The translations under genes and the position numbers were made by a program. The notes under the pieces are model-generated. The model was not told the DNA's origin. It made no database searches and saw only the letters and a program-made list of their open reading frames with translations. Source: Bog-793 sp050014835 (lineage in GTDB: Bacteria; Actinomycetota; Acidimicrobiia; Acidimicrobiales; Bog-793). From it: 15,137 bases of DNA. Within the stretch, counting starts at the first letter, position 1, and every line of letters starts with the position of its first letter. The stretch is taken from positions 1 through 15,137 of the forward strand of contig JBEKCO010000042.1 of assembly GCA_050014835.1 (NCBI GenBank), written 5' to 3'. Below, piece after piece: positions 1-6,891 of the stretch.

Positions 1-91
1 TCTTCATGGTGGTGGTCCCCTTGCTGTCCGAGTGACTTGGTGGTCGCCCGAACACCTACCAGAAGGCAGGCGTCAGGCGGGGGACCGCCAC

Positions 92-419
92 CTCAAATTC
101 CACGACGAACGGGACAACCTCTTTCTTCGCGCACGGGCCTTTCTTGCCGTGTGAAAGGCAAAGGAGCTCACCGGCTCGATGGGGCGCGTCTCCCCGGTCA
201 GCGACAACACGGCAATCTGGTCCTTTTGCGCCCTCTCGCAGAAGAACATCCGCGACCGCAGGAACGGGACGACGCGCTCCGAGCTCACCGACGCGATCGT
301 CTTCTGGATCGGCCGCACTTAGGACCGCCGGTGCAGGCAGCGCCCTCGGCAGGTTGACCCCCGTCGAGTTCGAGCTCGCTCTTGCTGGGCGGATACGTCA
401 ACCTGCCGGAAGATCATGA
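92..419 (+). pseudogene. Decayed IS3-family transposase (OrfB/integrase core) C-terminal remnant
   Basis: Two frames joined together read like the C-terminal half of an IS3-type DDE transposase. From 92 the frame gives a degenerate FHDERDNLFLRARAFLAV, a TGA stop at 152-154, then KAKELTGSMGRV, SDNTAIWSF and RSELTDAIVFWIGRT, ending in TAG at 320-322. After about 318 the match continues in another frame as ALGRLTPVEFELA, ending at a TGA at 417-419. Family members read roughly GSMGRVG-DNAAMESF-ALLQKN-LDR-RTYHRRRRQRALGRLTPVEFE here. The catalytic Glu of the MESF-like motif is Trp (codon 218-220), the Tyr after RT is a stop, and a loss of 2 nt near 336-340 would explain the frame change. The remnant is therefore inactive. 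The left part of the element and its ends are not recognisable. Family membership rests on motif recall. Confidence 0.72.
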
Positions 420-518
420 ACCGGTGTCGACGGAGGTTGCAGAGGCTCCGGTGGGAGTGAGGAGGCCCGGGTCGCTGCGGCGGGGGGTTGCGGCGGGCCA
501 GTTTGGGGTTGGAGACAC

Positions 519-547
519 TTGAGATCGATTTCATGCAGTTGTAGAGT
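519..547 (+). promoter_or_regulatory. Candidate sigma70-type promoter for the sugar operon
   Basis: TTGAGA at 519-524 and TAGAGT at 542-547 are separated by exactly 17 bp. That is 5 of 6 matches to the -35 consensus, with T, A, A and T in place in the -10. Transcription would begin near 553-555 and leave a leader of about 150 nt before the solute-binding-protein gene. This is the best promoter-like pair I see in the 283-bp non-coding stretch 420-702. Two palindromes overlap it, which fits a regulated sugar operon. Confidence 0.5.
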
Positions 548-566
548 GCCCCCGGGATCGATCTCG
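520..566. promoter_or_regulatory. Candidate paired operator (two 14-bp palindromes, 33 bp apart)
   Basis: TGAGATCGATTTCA (520-533) and CGGGATCGATCTCG (553-566) are each palindromic apart from one mismatched pair, share the core GATCGAT with a central CG, and are centred at 526.5 and 559.5. The 33-bp spacing is about three helical turns, so both lie on the same DNA face. The first overlaps the -35 box and the second covers the predicted start of transcription. The two together also contain a perfect 9-bp inverted repeat (521-529 with 557-565). A TG...CG...CA layout resembles LacI/GalR-family operators, but no such regulator is encoded here, so the binding protein is unknown. Confidence 0.45.
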
Positions 567-702
567 TGGTCCGAGGCTGAAGGAGGATCCGCGGGGCATT
601 AGGCCCGCTTTGGCTCAACGCAACCGGCCCCGTAGCCACGCGAGACAACGGTTAACCGCGCTAGGTGACGGGTAGAGGCACCAAACAGAAAGGACCAGGA
701 GG

Positions 703-2046
703 ATGAGAATCAGATCGCGACGCGTGGGCGCTCTTGCTGTAGCAGCGCTCGCCGTCCTAGCCGTGGGCGGTTCGCTCACTGCCGCGTCAGCGAGCACACC
801 GGCCACGGCCAAGGCCAAGAAGGTCACGATCAGTTGGTGGACTTGGACTGCCAACCCGAAGAACGTGATCGCGAACTTCGAGAAGACACACCCAAACATC
901 AATGTCCCAACACCGCCTGACCTCGGTGTGAGCGGCAGCGGATTCTATGCGAAGTTGACGACCGCATTGGCCGGTGGCACCGCCCCGTGTGTGGCTCAGG
1001 TGGAGTACTCAGAACTGCCGCAGTACATTGCCGGCCACGACCTGCTCAACATCGCTAAATACGCCAACGCGTACAAGAAGGACTTCCCATCCTGGGTATG
1101 GAAGCAAGTCTCCCAGGGCAACGGGGTTTACGCGATTCCGGAGGACATCGGACCTACCGGTTTCCTGTACCAGCCGGCCGTGTACAAGCAGTACAACCTG
1201 CCTGTGCCGACCACCTGGGCCCAGTTCGCCTCGGACGCTGTGGCGCTCCACAAGGCCAACCCCAAGATGTACCTCGACTTCTTCTCTCCCACTGACGAAC
1301 ACCGCTTGGAGGCACTGTGGTGGCAGGCAGGTGCCCGGCCCTTTGTACTAGAGCCGAACGGCACGTGGAAGATCACCGTGAACGGGCCGATCGAGAAGAA
1401 GGTCACGAATTTCTTCGGAGACTTGGCCCTAAACGGAGACCTGCTCGTTGACACCGACTTCACCGCGCCCTACGCAAAGAACGTCGCCGACGACACCTAT
1501 GCTTCGATGGTTGGCACGGCGTGGGGTCCTTCGTACCTCGTCGCCGGCTTCCAGACCAAGGGTTCCACCCAGCAGTGGGCTGTGACTGAGATGCCCCAGT
1601 GGACGGCGGGTGCCGCGGCGAACGGGAGCTGGGGTGGCTCCACGAACGCGGTGACGACAGATTGCCCGGCCCAGGATGTCAAGGCGGCCGTGGAGTTCGC
1701 CGCTTACATCAACACCTCCTCGGGCGGCATGACAACTGACGAGAAGCCAACGACCAGTGGTGGTCGCGGTCTTTTCCCGGCTTCTCTCACGAGGGCCAGC
1801 GTTGCGCAGTTCAGTGCGCCGATCGCGTACTTCACCGGCCAAGTCAACGCGCAATTCAACACTTACGCGTCGCAAGTGGTGGAGAACTTCCAGTTCGGTC
1901 CGTGGGACACTGAGCTGTACAACTTCTTCGGTACGGAAATGACCAAGGCGGTTGCCCGCACGGAGAGCTTTAATCAGGCCCTTAATAACATAGAGTCTGA
2001 TCTCCTTAACTACGCTCGGTCTATCGGGTACACGGTCGAAAGCTAA
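703..2046 (+). CDS. Sugar ABC transporter extracellular solute-binding protein (family 1)
   Basis: This 447-residue protein would capture the sugar outside the membrane and hand it to the two permeases encoded downstream. Residues 1-30 form a Sec-type signal peptide: basic RIRSRR, a hydrophobic core ALAVAALAVLAVGG, then an AASA cleavage region. The mature part starts with VTISWWTWTANPKNVIANFEKTHPNINV, typical of MalE/UgpB-like proteins, and carries the late WGGSTNAV motif near residues 310-317. It is rich in Trp and Tyr, as sugar binders often are. There is no lipobox Cys, which is unusual for a monoderm solute-binding protein. The only cysteines noticed are near residues 96 and 321 and could form a disulfide. 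An AAAGGA ribosome site at 689-694 and the signal peptide support the ATG. The substrate is probably a beta-galactoside, inferred from the beta-galactosidase gene in the same set. Confidence 0.93.
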   Translation: MRIRSRRVGALAVAALAVLAVGGSLTAASASTPATAKAKKVTISWWTWTANPKNVIANFEKTHPNINVPTPPDLGVSGSGFYAKLTTALAGGTAPCVAQVEYSELPQYIAGHDLLNIAKYANAYKKDFPSWVWKQVSQGNGVYAIPEDIGPTGFLYQPAVYKQYNLPVPTTWAQFASDAVALHKANPKMYLDFFSPTDEHRLEALWWQAGARPFVLEPNGTWKITVNGPIEKKVTNFFGDLALNGDLLVDTDFTAPYAKNVADDTYASMVGTAWGPSYLVAGFQTKGSTQQWAVTEMPQWTAGAAANGSWGGSTNAVTTDCPAQDVKAAVEFAAYINTSSGGMTTDEKPTTSGGRGLFPASLTRASVAQFSAPIAYFTGQVNAQFNTYASQVVENFQFGPWDTELYNFFGTEMTKAVARTESFNQALNNIESDLLNYARSIGYTVES

Positions 2047-2130
2047 CGTCGCAGGTGCCAAACGATTGACGCTGCTCTTGGGTTCGACGGCGCTCACAAA
2101 GTCGACAGAGCGCGTCAAGAAGGGACAGGG

Positions 2131-2180
2131 AGGAGCTAGCGGTGCGGCACGCTAAGGAACGTGCCGCACCGCTAGCTCCT
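2131..2180. repeat. Perfect 20-bp inverted repeat burying the permease RBS and start codon
   Basis: Arms 2131-2150 and 2161-2180 are exact reverse complements, and G2151-C2160 adds a 21st pair, leaving an 8-nt loop (CTAAGGAA). The left arm contains the AGGAG and the GTG start of the permease at 2142, so in mRNA the start would be locked in a very stable stem. It sits just after the solute-binding-protein gene, where many sugar operons carry structures that keep the binding protein in excess over the permeases. A looser TTGACGC/GCGTCAA pair (2066-2072, 2112-2118) lies just upstream in the 95-nt intergenic gap. There is no convincing U-run after the stem, so it does not look like a standard terminator. 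Confidence 0.9.
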
Positions 2181-3107
2181 ATTTCTCCGGCAGGTCACGC
2201 GACCCGGGGGCTTCGGCATTTCCGTCGGCGGCAGAGCCGCTCGGGGCTGGCCATGACAGGTCCCTTCTTCGGTCTTTTTGCTGTTTTCTTTGCCGGACCG
2301 CTCATCTATTCAGTTGTCCTCAGCCTCCGCTCGCCACGTACCGGCGGGTACGCTGGCCTTCTCAACTACCGGGCGACATTCTCCAACGGTTATTACTGGA
2401 GCGCTGTCGTCCGTATGGGCTACTTCGGCGTCATCCAAGTCACGGTAATGATCGGGCTCGCCATCGGCCTGGCGCTCTTGCTCGACGGCCCTTATTGCCG
2501 GGGCCGGAGAATCTTTTCCCTTGTCTATTTCTTGCCGTACGCGATACCCGGGGTCATCGCGGCCCTCATGTGGGGCTTCCTTCTGGAGCCAGATCTGGAT
2601 GTCTTACTCAAGGTCCCCCACATGCTCGGAATCACCAGCGGTTCGATACAGCCACTCGACTACCGCCTTTCCCTCTACGCGATCATGTTGATCGTGACCT
2701 GGGAGTGGGCCGGCTATAACATGACAATCCTCCTTACGAGCTTGACGAGCGTGCCCCGCCAAGTGATTGAAGCGGCCAAGGTGGACGGGGCCTCAGAACT
2801 CGCCATAGCCGCCCGTATCAAGCTCCCAATGATTCGGCGCACGCTTGTTTTCATCGCAATCCTCTCCATTATTGGGACGCTTCAGCTGTTCAACGAGCCG
2901 GTGATCCTGAACGAGGTTGCCGCGATCGGCAACTCCCTGACACCGAACCAGATCATTTACAACACCGCGTTCTCCTTTGGTAACGAGCAAACGGCTGCTG
3001 CGCAGTCGCTGGTGCTTGCCCTCATCACGATCATCGCCACGATCGTCTTTTACGGAATCGTGAGGAGACGCATGAACCCCCTCGCTGGGACCAGGACGGC
3101 CAAATGA
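2142..3107 (+). CDS. Sugar ABC transporter permease, MalF/UgpA type
   Basis: This 321-residue inner-membrane protein is one half of the transmembrane channel of the importer. About six hydrophobic helices are visible (roughly residues 38-60, 92-114, 126-148, 175-199, 233-253, 286-306). The cytoplasmic EAA loop that contacts the ATPase is clear: EAAKVDGASELAIAARIKLP at about 210-229. The start is GTG at 2142 behind GGGAGG (about 2128-2133), and it lies inside a perfect hairpin. An alternative in-frame ATG at 2253 would begin MTGPFFGLF, remove the 37-residue basic cytoplasmic tail and spare the first helix. It lacks a strong ribosome site. The stop overlaps the next permease gene by 4 bp (ATGA), so the two are translationally coupled. 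Confidence 0.92.
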   Translation: MRHAKERAAPLAPISPAGHATRGLRHFRRRQSRSGLAMTGPFFGLFAVFFAGPLIYSVVLSLRSPRTGGYAGLLNYRATFSNGYYWSAVVRMGYFGVIQVTVMIGLAIGLALLLDGPYCRGRRIFSLVYFLPYAIPGVIAALMWGFLLEPDLDVLLKVPHMLGITSGSIQPLDYRLSLYAIMLIVTWEWAGYNMTILLTSLTSVPRQVIEAAKVDGASELAIAARIKLPMIRRTLVFIAILSIIGTLQLFNEPVILNEVAAIGNSLTPNQIIYNTAFSFGNEQTAAAQSLVLALITIIATIVFYGIVRRRMNPLAGTRTAK

Positions 3108-4012
3108 CCGCAGGCGCCTGGTCCGCGCGCTCCTTGCTTGGCAAGGCCCTTGGGCCACGCATGGCCGTGCGGGCCAAGACGACAGCCACCACGGCCGTCC
3201 TGCTGGTCGCTGCCGCGTGCGTGCTCATTCCGATCTACTGGCTGGTCGTCGCTTCCTCCAAGGACACCAGCCAATTGTTCTCGACGAATACTTTCCTGCC
3301 TTCGCACCTGTCTTGGGCCGCCAACTTCTCTTCGCTGTTCAGCTACGAAAGCGGCGATTACAAGTGGTGGCTCATGAACTCGTTCATCTACTCTTCGGTG
3401 ACGGCCACGCTGGCGACGGTGGTGTCAACGATGGCCGGCTATGGCTTAGCCAAGTACGAGTTCGGTGGCCGGCGGGCGGCAATCGGCTTGGTGATGGGCA
3501 CACTCATGGTGCCCGCGACCGCCCTGGTTGTCCCGCTGTTCCTCCTAGAGCACTACATGGGACTCACCGACACCTACCAAGGGGTGATCCTCCCGCTGAT
3601 CGTCTACCCCTTCGGCGTCTACTTCATGTCGATTTATGCCGCTGAGGCGGTCCCCGATGCCCTTCTCGAGTCAGCCCGCATTGACGGCGCTGGTGAGTTC
3701 AGAGCGCTCTGGAAGGTCGGTCGGCCCATCTTGGCTCCGGGGATGGCGACTCTCTTCCTACTGTCGTTCATCGCGACTTGGAACAACTACTTCCTTCCCC
3801 TTGTACTGCTTGGTACGGAGACCCGCTTCCCCCTTACGGTGGGGCTCTCGGCTTGGGCGGCCACACTCAACGAGGTCGGGGCAGGAGAGCCCCTCTATTC
3901 CAACTTGATCCTCGGCTCGCTCATCTCCGTGCTGCCGATGCTTGTTCTATTCCCGTTCCTGCAGAAGTACGTCGCCCGGGGACTGACATTTGGGGCTATA
4001 AGTGGTGAGTGA
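3104..4012 (+). CDS. Sugar ABC transporter permease, MalG/UgpE type
   Basis: This 302-residue protein is the second transmembrane subunit. Hydrophobic segments lie near residues 29-50, 94-113, 125-148, 160-180, 213-236 and 266-286. The EAA loop reads ESARIDGAGEFRALWKVGRP at about 189-208, and the end LQKYVARGLTFGAISG matches the conserved C-terminus of MalG-like permeases. The ATG overlaps the previous stop in an ATGA junction. A second in-frame ATG lies at 3161 but would break the coupling, so the first is preferred. No nucleotide-binding subunit follows. The next gene is a beta-galactosidase, so the complex probably borrows a shared MsmK/MalK-type ATPase from elsewhere in the genome. Confidence 0.93.
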   Translation: MTAGAWSARSLLGKALGPRMAVRAKTTATTAVLLVAAACVLIPIYWLVVASSKDTSQLFSTNTFLPSHLSWAANFSSLFSYESGDYKWWLMNSFIYSSVTATLATVVSTMAGYGLAKYEFGGRRAAIGLVMGTLMVPATALVVPLFLLEHYMGLTDTYQGVILPLIVYPFGVYFMSIYAAEAVPDALLESARIDGAGEFRALWKVGRPILAPGMATLFLLSFIATWNNYFLPLVLLGTETRFPLTVGLSAWAATLNEVGAGEPLYSNLILGSLISVLPMLVLFPFLQKYVARGLTFGAISGE

Positions 4013-4070
4013 GCGTACGGTACTAAGTAGCACTGGTCTGCAAAGCGCCTCAATATAGGAGCACCGATTT

Positions 4071-6077
4071 ATGGGTAAGCACCTGCACTATGGCGGCGAC
4101 TACAACGCCGAGCAATGGCCTCGGGCTGTCTGGGAAGAGGACGTCGCACTCATGCGCGAAGCGGACGTCAATCTTGTCACTGTCGGCGTCTTCTCCTGGG
4201 CCCAGTTGGAACCTTACGAAGGTTCGTTCTCCTTCGGCTGGCTTCACGATCTTCTCGACCAGCTCGCAGCAGCCGGTATCGGCGTGGATCTTGCTACCCC
4301 TACGGCCGCTCCTCCCGCCTGGCTATCGGTGCGGTACCCTGACGTGCTCCCGGTCGATGCGAAAGGTACCCACTACAGCCACGGCAGCCGACAGACCATT
4401 TGTATTTGCAGCCCCATCTACCGAGAGAAGGCTCGCGCGATAGTGACGAGGCTCGTGAGCGAGGTCGGCGGTCACGAGGCGGTCAAGATGTGGCATGTCC
4501 ATAACGAGTATGCGTGCCATGTGCCCTACTGCTACTGCGACAATCATGCGCAGGCTTTTCGGCACTGGCTCAAGCAACGTTACGGGTCACTTGATACGCT
4601 CAATGAAGCGTGGGGTACTTCCTTTTGGAGTCAAACTTATACCGACTTCGACCAAGTCGTACCGCCACGCTTGACGGCAGCCTTCGTCAACCCCTCACTT
4701 GATCTTGATTACAAGCGGTTCAGTAATGAGGCCTTTTTCGAGGAGTTCCTCCTGGAGCGGGCGATCCTCAAGGAAGCGCGGCCGGACGTGCCTGTGACGA
4801 CCAACTTCATGGGCTTCTTCAAACCTATTGACTACTTCGGGTGGGCTCCTCAAGTGGACATCGTGTCCACGGACAACTACCCGGACACAGCCAACCCAGA
4901 CTGGCCGCTGCAGAGCGCGATGCATTACGACCTTGTGCGAGGACTTAACAAAAAGGTCCCATGGATGGTCATGGAACAGACGCCGTCGCGGGTCACCTGG
5001 CATTACCCGAACGTACCCAAAGGTCCTGGCCTTATGCGCGCGATGAATTGTCAGGCGATAGCCCGAGGCGCAAGAGGCGTGATGTTCTTTCAATGGAGGG
5101 CTTCGCGAGCCGGGGCCGAGAAGTTCCATTCAGCCATGGTCCCCCACTCGGGGACGGCATCGCCCGTTTGGGCCGACGTGGCGGCCTTGGGCAAGGAGCT
5201 GTCGGCGCTCGAGAACTTCGAAGACGCTCCGGTAGATTCCAACGTCGCGTTCCTGTTTTCTTGGCCCAACTGGTGGGCGCTTGAGGCTCCTTCCCAGCCG
5301 TCCAGTGATCTCACCATCGCCGACCAGCTGATGTGGCTCTACCGTCCGTTGTACGAGGGCGGAGTGACCGTCGACTTCTGCCACCCTGACGAACCGCTCG
5401 ACGGTTACGCAGCCGTCATCGTGCCAAGCCTTTACCTCATGAGCGAGCAGCAGGGTGCAAATCTGCTCTCCTACGTCGAGGCGGGCGGCACCGCTGTTGT
5501 CTCCTTCTGGTCGGGGATCGTCGACGAGCGCGATTCGGTTTATCTCGGTCCGTATGGTGGGCCGCTGCGGCCGCTCCTTGGCTGCGACGTCTTGGACGTA
5601 GCCCCCCTGGCCGCCAGCGAAACGTTGGAGCTGCAATGGGAGGATGGCGCGCAAGGCAAGGGGACCCTTTGGGCTGACGTCGCGATCGAGCGTGATGGGC
5701 ACGTGCTCGCGCGATACGCGAAGGGACCATTTGCCGAGAAGCCGGCCGTGTTCGAGACGAGCTACGGCAGGGGACGTGCGTACTACGTAGGGTGCCGGCT
5801 TGACCATGACGCTTTGACGCGGCTGTACGGCTTGGTGCCCGCTCTCCGCTTGGATGCGGCAATGAAATGTTCAGGAACCGGCGTTGAGCGGGTCGCGAGG
5901 GTGGGAACGGACCGGCGGTACGACTTTCTCATCAACTACTCCGACGAGCAACGAGAGATCGAGGTACCGGACGGTGGGTTCGAGTTGCTGACAGGTACGG
6001 CTACGAAGCGGAGGATCACGCTGGGCCCAGCGGGAGTCGCGATCGTCCGATACCCGAGCCCAGGAGCGGCACCGTAG
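4071..6077 (+). CDS. Beta-galactosidase, glycoside hydrolase family 42
   Basis: This 668-residue protein is the normal length for GH42, a retaining beta-galactosidase. The N-terminus (YGGDYNAEQWP, then SWAQLEPYEGSFSF) is characteristic. The predicted acid/base is Glu146 in HVHNEY and the nucleophile is Glu302 in WMVMEQTPSR. Cysteines at about 111, 113, 149, 154 and 156 resemble the metal-binding Cys cluster of the family. After the barrel come a trimerisation-like region (from about residue 390, VAFLFSWPNWWAL) and a small beta domain. No signal peptide is seen, so it acts in the cytoplasm on imported substrate. AGGAG at 4057-4061, 9 nt before the ATG, supports the start. The 58-nt gap from the permease gene shows no terminator. 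The natural substrate may be lactose, a plant galactan fragment or another galactoside; the sequence does not settle this. Confidence 0.95.
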   Translation: MGKHLHYGGDYNAEQWPRAVWEEDVALMREADVNLVTVGVFSWAQLEPYEGSFSFGWLHDLLDQLAAAGIGVDLATPTAAPPAWLSVRYPDVLPVDAKGTHYSHGSRQTICICSPIYREKARAIVTRLVSEVGGHEAVKMWHVHNEYACHVPYCYCDNHAQAFRHWLKQRYGSLDTLNEAWGTSFWSQTYTDFDQVVPPRLTAAFVNPSLDLDYKRFSNEAFFEEFLLERAILKEARPDVPVTTNFMGFFKPIDYFGWAPQVDIVSTDNYPDTANPDWPLQSAMHYDLVRGLNKKVPWMVMEQTPSRVTWHYPNVPKGPGLMRAMNCQAIARGARGVMFFQWRASRAGAEKFHSAMVPHSGTASPVWADVAALGKELSALENFEDAPVDSNVAFLFSWPNWWALEAPSQPSSDLTIADQLMWLYRPLYEGGVTVDFCHPDEPLDGYAAVIVPSLYLMSEQQGANLLSYVEAGGTAVVSFWSGIVDERDSVYLGPYGGPLRPLLGCDVLDVAPLAASETLELQWEDGAQGKGTLWADVAIERDGHVLARYAKGPFAEKPAVFETSYGRGRAYYVGCRLDHDALTRLYGLVPALRLDAAMKCSGTGVERVARVGTDRRYDFLINYSDEQREIEVPDGGFELLTGTATKRRITLGPAGVAIVRYPSPGAAP

Positions 6078-6208
6078 TGTTTGTGGCCCTGCGCGGGTTT
6101 CTTGGCGAGTTCGAAACGATCGGCTCGGTTGACCCGTAGCTATTGGCCGTTCTGGTCGTTGGCGGACGCAGGAGAAGTGGTGTGTCGCACTTCGCGCGGC
6201 TTCGATTC

Positions 6209-6221
6209 GGGGGGGGGGGGG
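6209..6221. repeat. 13-G homopolymer
   Basis: Thirteen consecutive G residues lie in the 167-bp gap between the beta-galactosidase stop and the 3' end of the tRNA-Gly. Long G tracts are prone to slippage and to sequencing error, so the true length may differ. No gene crosses the tract. I see no terminator or other feature in the rest of 6078-6244. Confidence 0.95.
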
Positions 6222-6244
6222 TACGTTCCAGCTACGAACTCGGG

Positions 6245-6317
6245 AGCGGACGACGGGACTCGAACCCGCGACCCTCACCTTGGCAAGGTGATGCTCTACC
6301 AACTGAGCCACGTCCGC
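6245..6317 (-). tRNA. tRNA-Gly (anticodon GCC)
   Basis: Read on the minus strand, the acceptor stem GCGGACG pairs with CGTCCGC (6246-6252). The D arm contains GCTCAGTTGGTAGAGC, the anticodon arm is TCACC-TTGCCAA-GGTGA with GCC as anticodon, and the T arm contains GGTTCGAGTCCC. The discriminator at 6245 is U, as expected for bacterial tRNA-Gly. The 3' CCA is not encoded: the next genomic bases give CCC. Total length is 73 nt. The 3' end points at the sugar locus, a geometry often used by integrating elements. Confidence 0.97.
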
Positions 6318-6326
6318 GCGAGGGTC

Positions 6327-6332
6327 ATAATA
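6327..6332 (-). promoter_or_regulatory. Candidate -10 box for tRNA-Gly
   Basis: On the minus strand the sequence reads TATTAT, ending 9 nt before the first base of the mature tRNA, in the 70-bp gap between dut and the tRNA. It is the only AT-rich patch there. No clear -35 box is seen about 17 bp upstream. Confidence 0.45.
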
Positions 6333-6387
6333 CCCAGCGGTTGCCTGCGATGCGCGGTCGGACGGAGCGCCCGACGTGGTCGTCGTG

Positions 6388-6825
6388 CTAGCGACCCGAG
6401 TCGCCGAAGCCGCCCTCACCCCGTTCGCTTGCGGGGAGCGTCTCGGCGCCGAGGAAGCGGGCGGCCTCCACGGCGACGATCACGAGCTGCGCGATCCGGT
6501 CTCCGCGGTGCACCGTGTAGGGCTCGCGCGGATCGGTGTTGACGAGTACGACCCGTACCTCTCCGCGGTAACCGGAGTCGATGAGCCCTGGGGCGTTGAG
6601 GCACGCGACGCCGTGCCGGATGGCAAGCCCGCTGCGGGCGAGCACCAAACCGGCGTACCCCTCGGGGATGGCGATCGCGTCGCCGGTCGGAACGAGCGCC
6701 CGGCCGCCGGCCGGCTCGAGGAGGACGTCACGAGTGGCGACGAGATCCGCCCCCGCGTCGCCGGGGTGCGCGTAGGCGGGCGGGACTGCCCCTGATTCGA
6801 GGGTCGTGAAAGGTATGTCGAGCAT
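6388..6825 (-). CDS. dut: Deoxyuridine 5'-triphosphate nucleotidohydrolase (dUTPase)
   Basis: It hydrolyses dUTP to dUMP and pyrophosphate, which keeps uracil out of DNA and feeds dTMP synthesis. The 145-residue product has the length of the trimeric dUTPase family and all five motifs in order: HPGDAGADL (20-28), ARSGLA (63-68), GLIDSGYRGEV (80-90, with the catalytic Asp in motif 3), RGDRIAQLVI (108-117) and the Gly-rich tail RGEGGFGDSGR (135-145). The tail reads GFGDSG rather than the commoner GFGSTG. The ATG giving MLDIPFTTL is chosen because it begins the fold. The open frame runs much further upstream, but that part opposes orn and is not coding. No Shine-Dalgarno is seen; a TACCCT box lies 6 nt before the ATG. 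Confidence 0.95.
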   Translation of the reverse strand: MLDIPFTTLESGAVPPAYAHPGDAGADLVATRDVLLEPAGGRALVPTGDAIAIPEGYAGLVLARSGLAIRHGVACLNAPGLIDSGYRGEVRVVLVNTDPREPYTVHRGDRIAQLVIVAVEAARFLGAETLPASERGEGGFGDSGR

Positions 6826-6831
6826 CGCGGC

Positions 6832-6837
6832 AGGGTA
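6832..6837 (-). promoter_or_regulatory. Candidate -10 box for a leaderless dut transcript
   Basis: On the minus strand TACCCT fits TAnnnT and ends 6 nt before the dut ATG, so transcription could begin at or next to the A of the start codon. There is no ribosome site in the interval. A clear -35 is not visible. Confidence 0.45.
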
Positions 6838-6878
6838 GCGCCCGCCCGACGCGGGCGACGGAGAAGACGGACCCGAAC

Positions 6879-6884
6879 TACCAT
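6879..6884 (+). promoter_or_regulatory. Candidate -10 box for a leaderless orn transcript
   Basis: TACCAT fits TAnnnT and lies 7 nt before the orn GTG, with no ribosome site between. It sits in the 66-bp divergent gap opposite the similar box of dut. No good -35 hexamer is seen. Confidence 0.45.
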
Positions 6885-6891
6885 CCACGCC

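Noticed and set aside
649..658. 10-bp palindrome CGGTTAACCG before the binding-protein gene
   Set aside because: Too short to stand alone. It lies in the predicted leader, and the paired sites at 520-566 explain the promoter better.
1429..2118. 229-codon minus-strand open frame over the binding-protein gene
   Set aside because: Antisense to a well-supported gene. No motif and no plausible start context.
6245..6290. Search for a duplicated tRNA 3' end (attL/attR) in the left block
   Set aside because: No second copy was seen by eye, so no attachment site is annotated.
5871..6419. 182-codon minus-strand open frame containing VAQLVEHHLAKVRVAGSSPVV
   Set aside because: That peptide is the translation of the tRNA-Gly itself, a well-known false protein. 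The rest is antisense to the beta-galactosidase.
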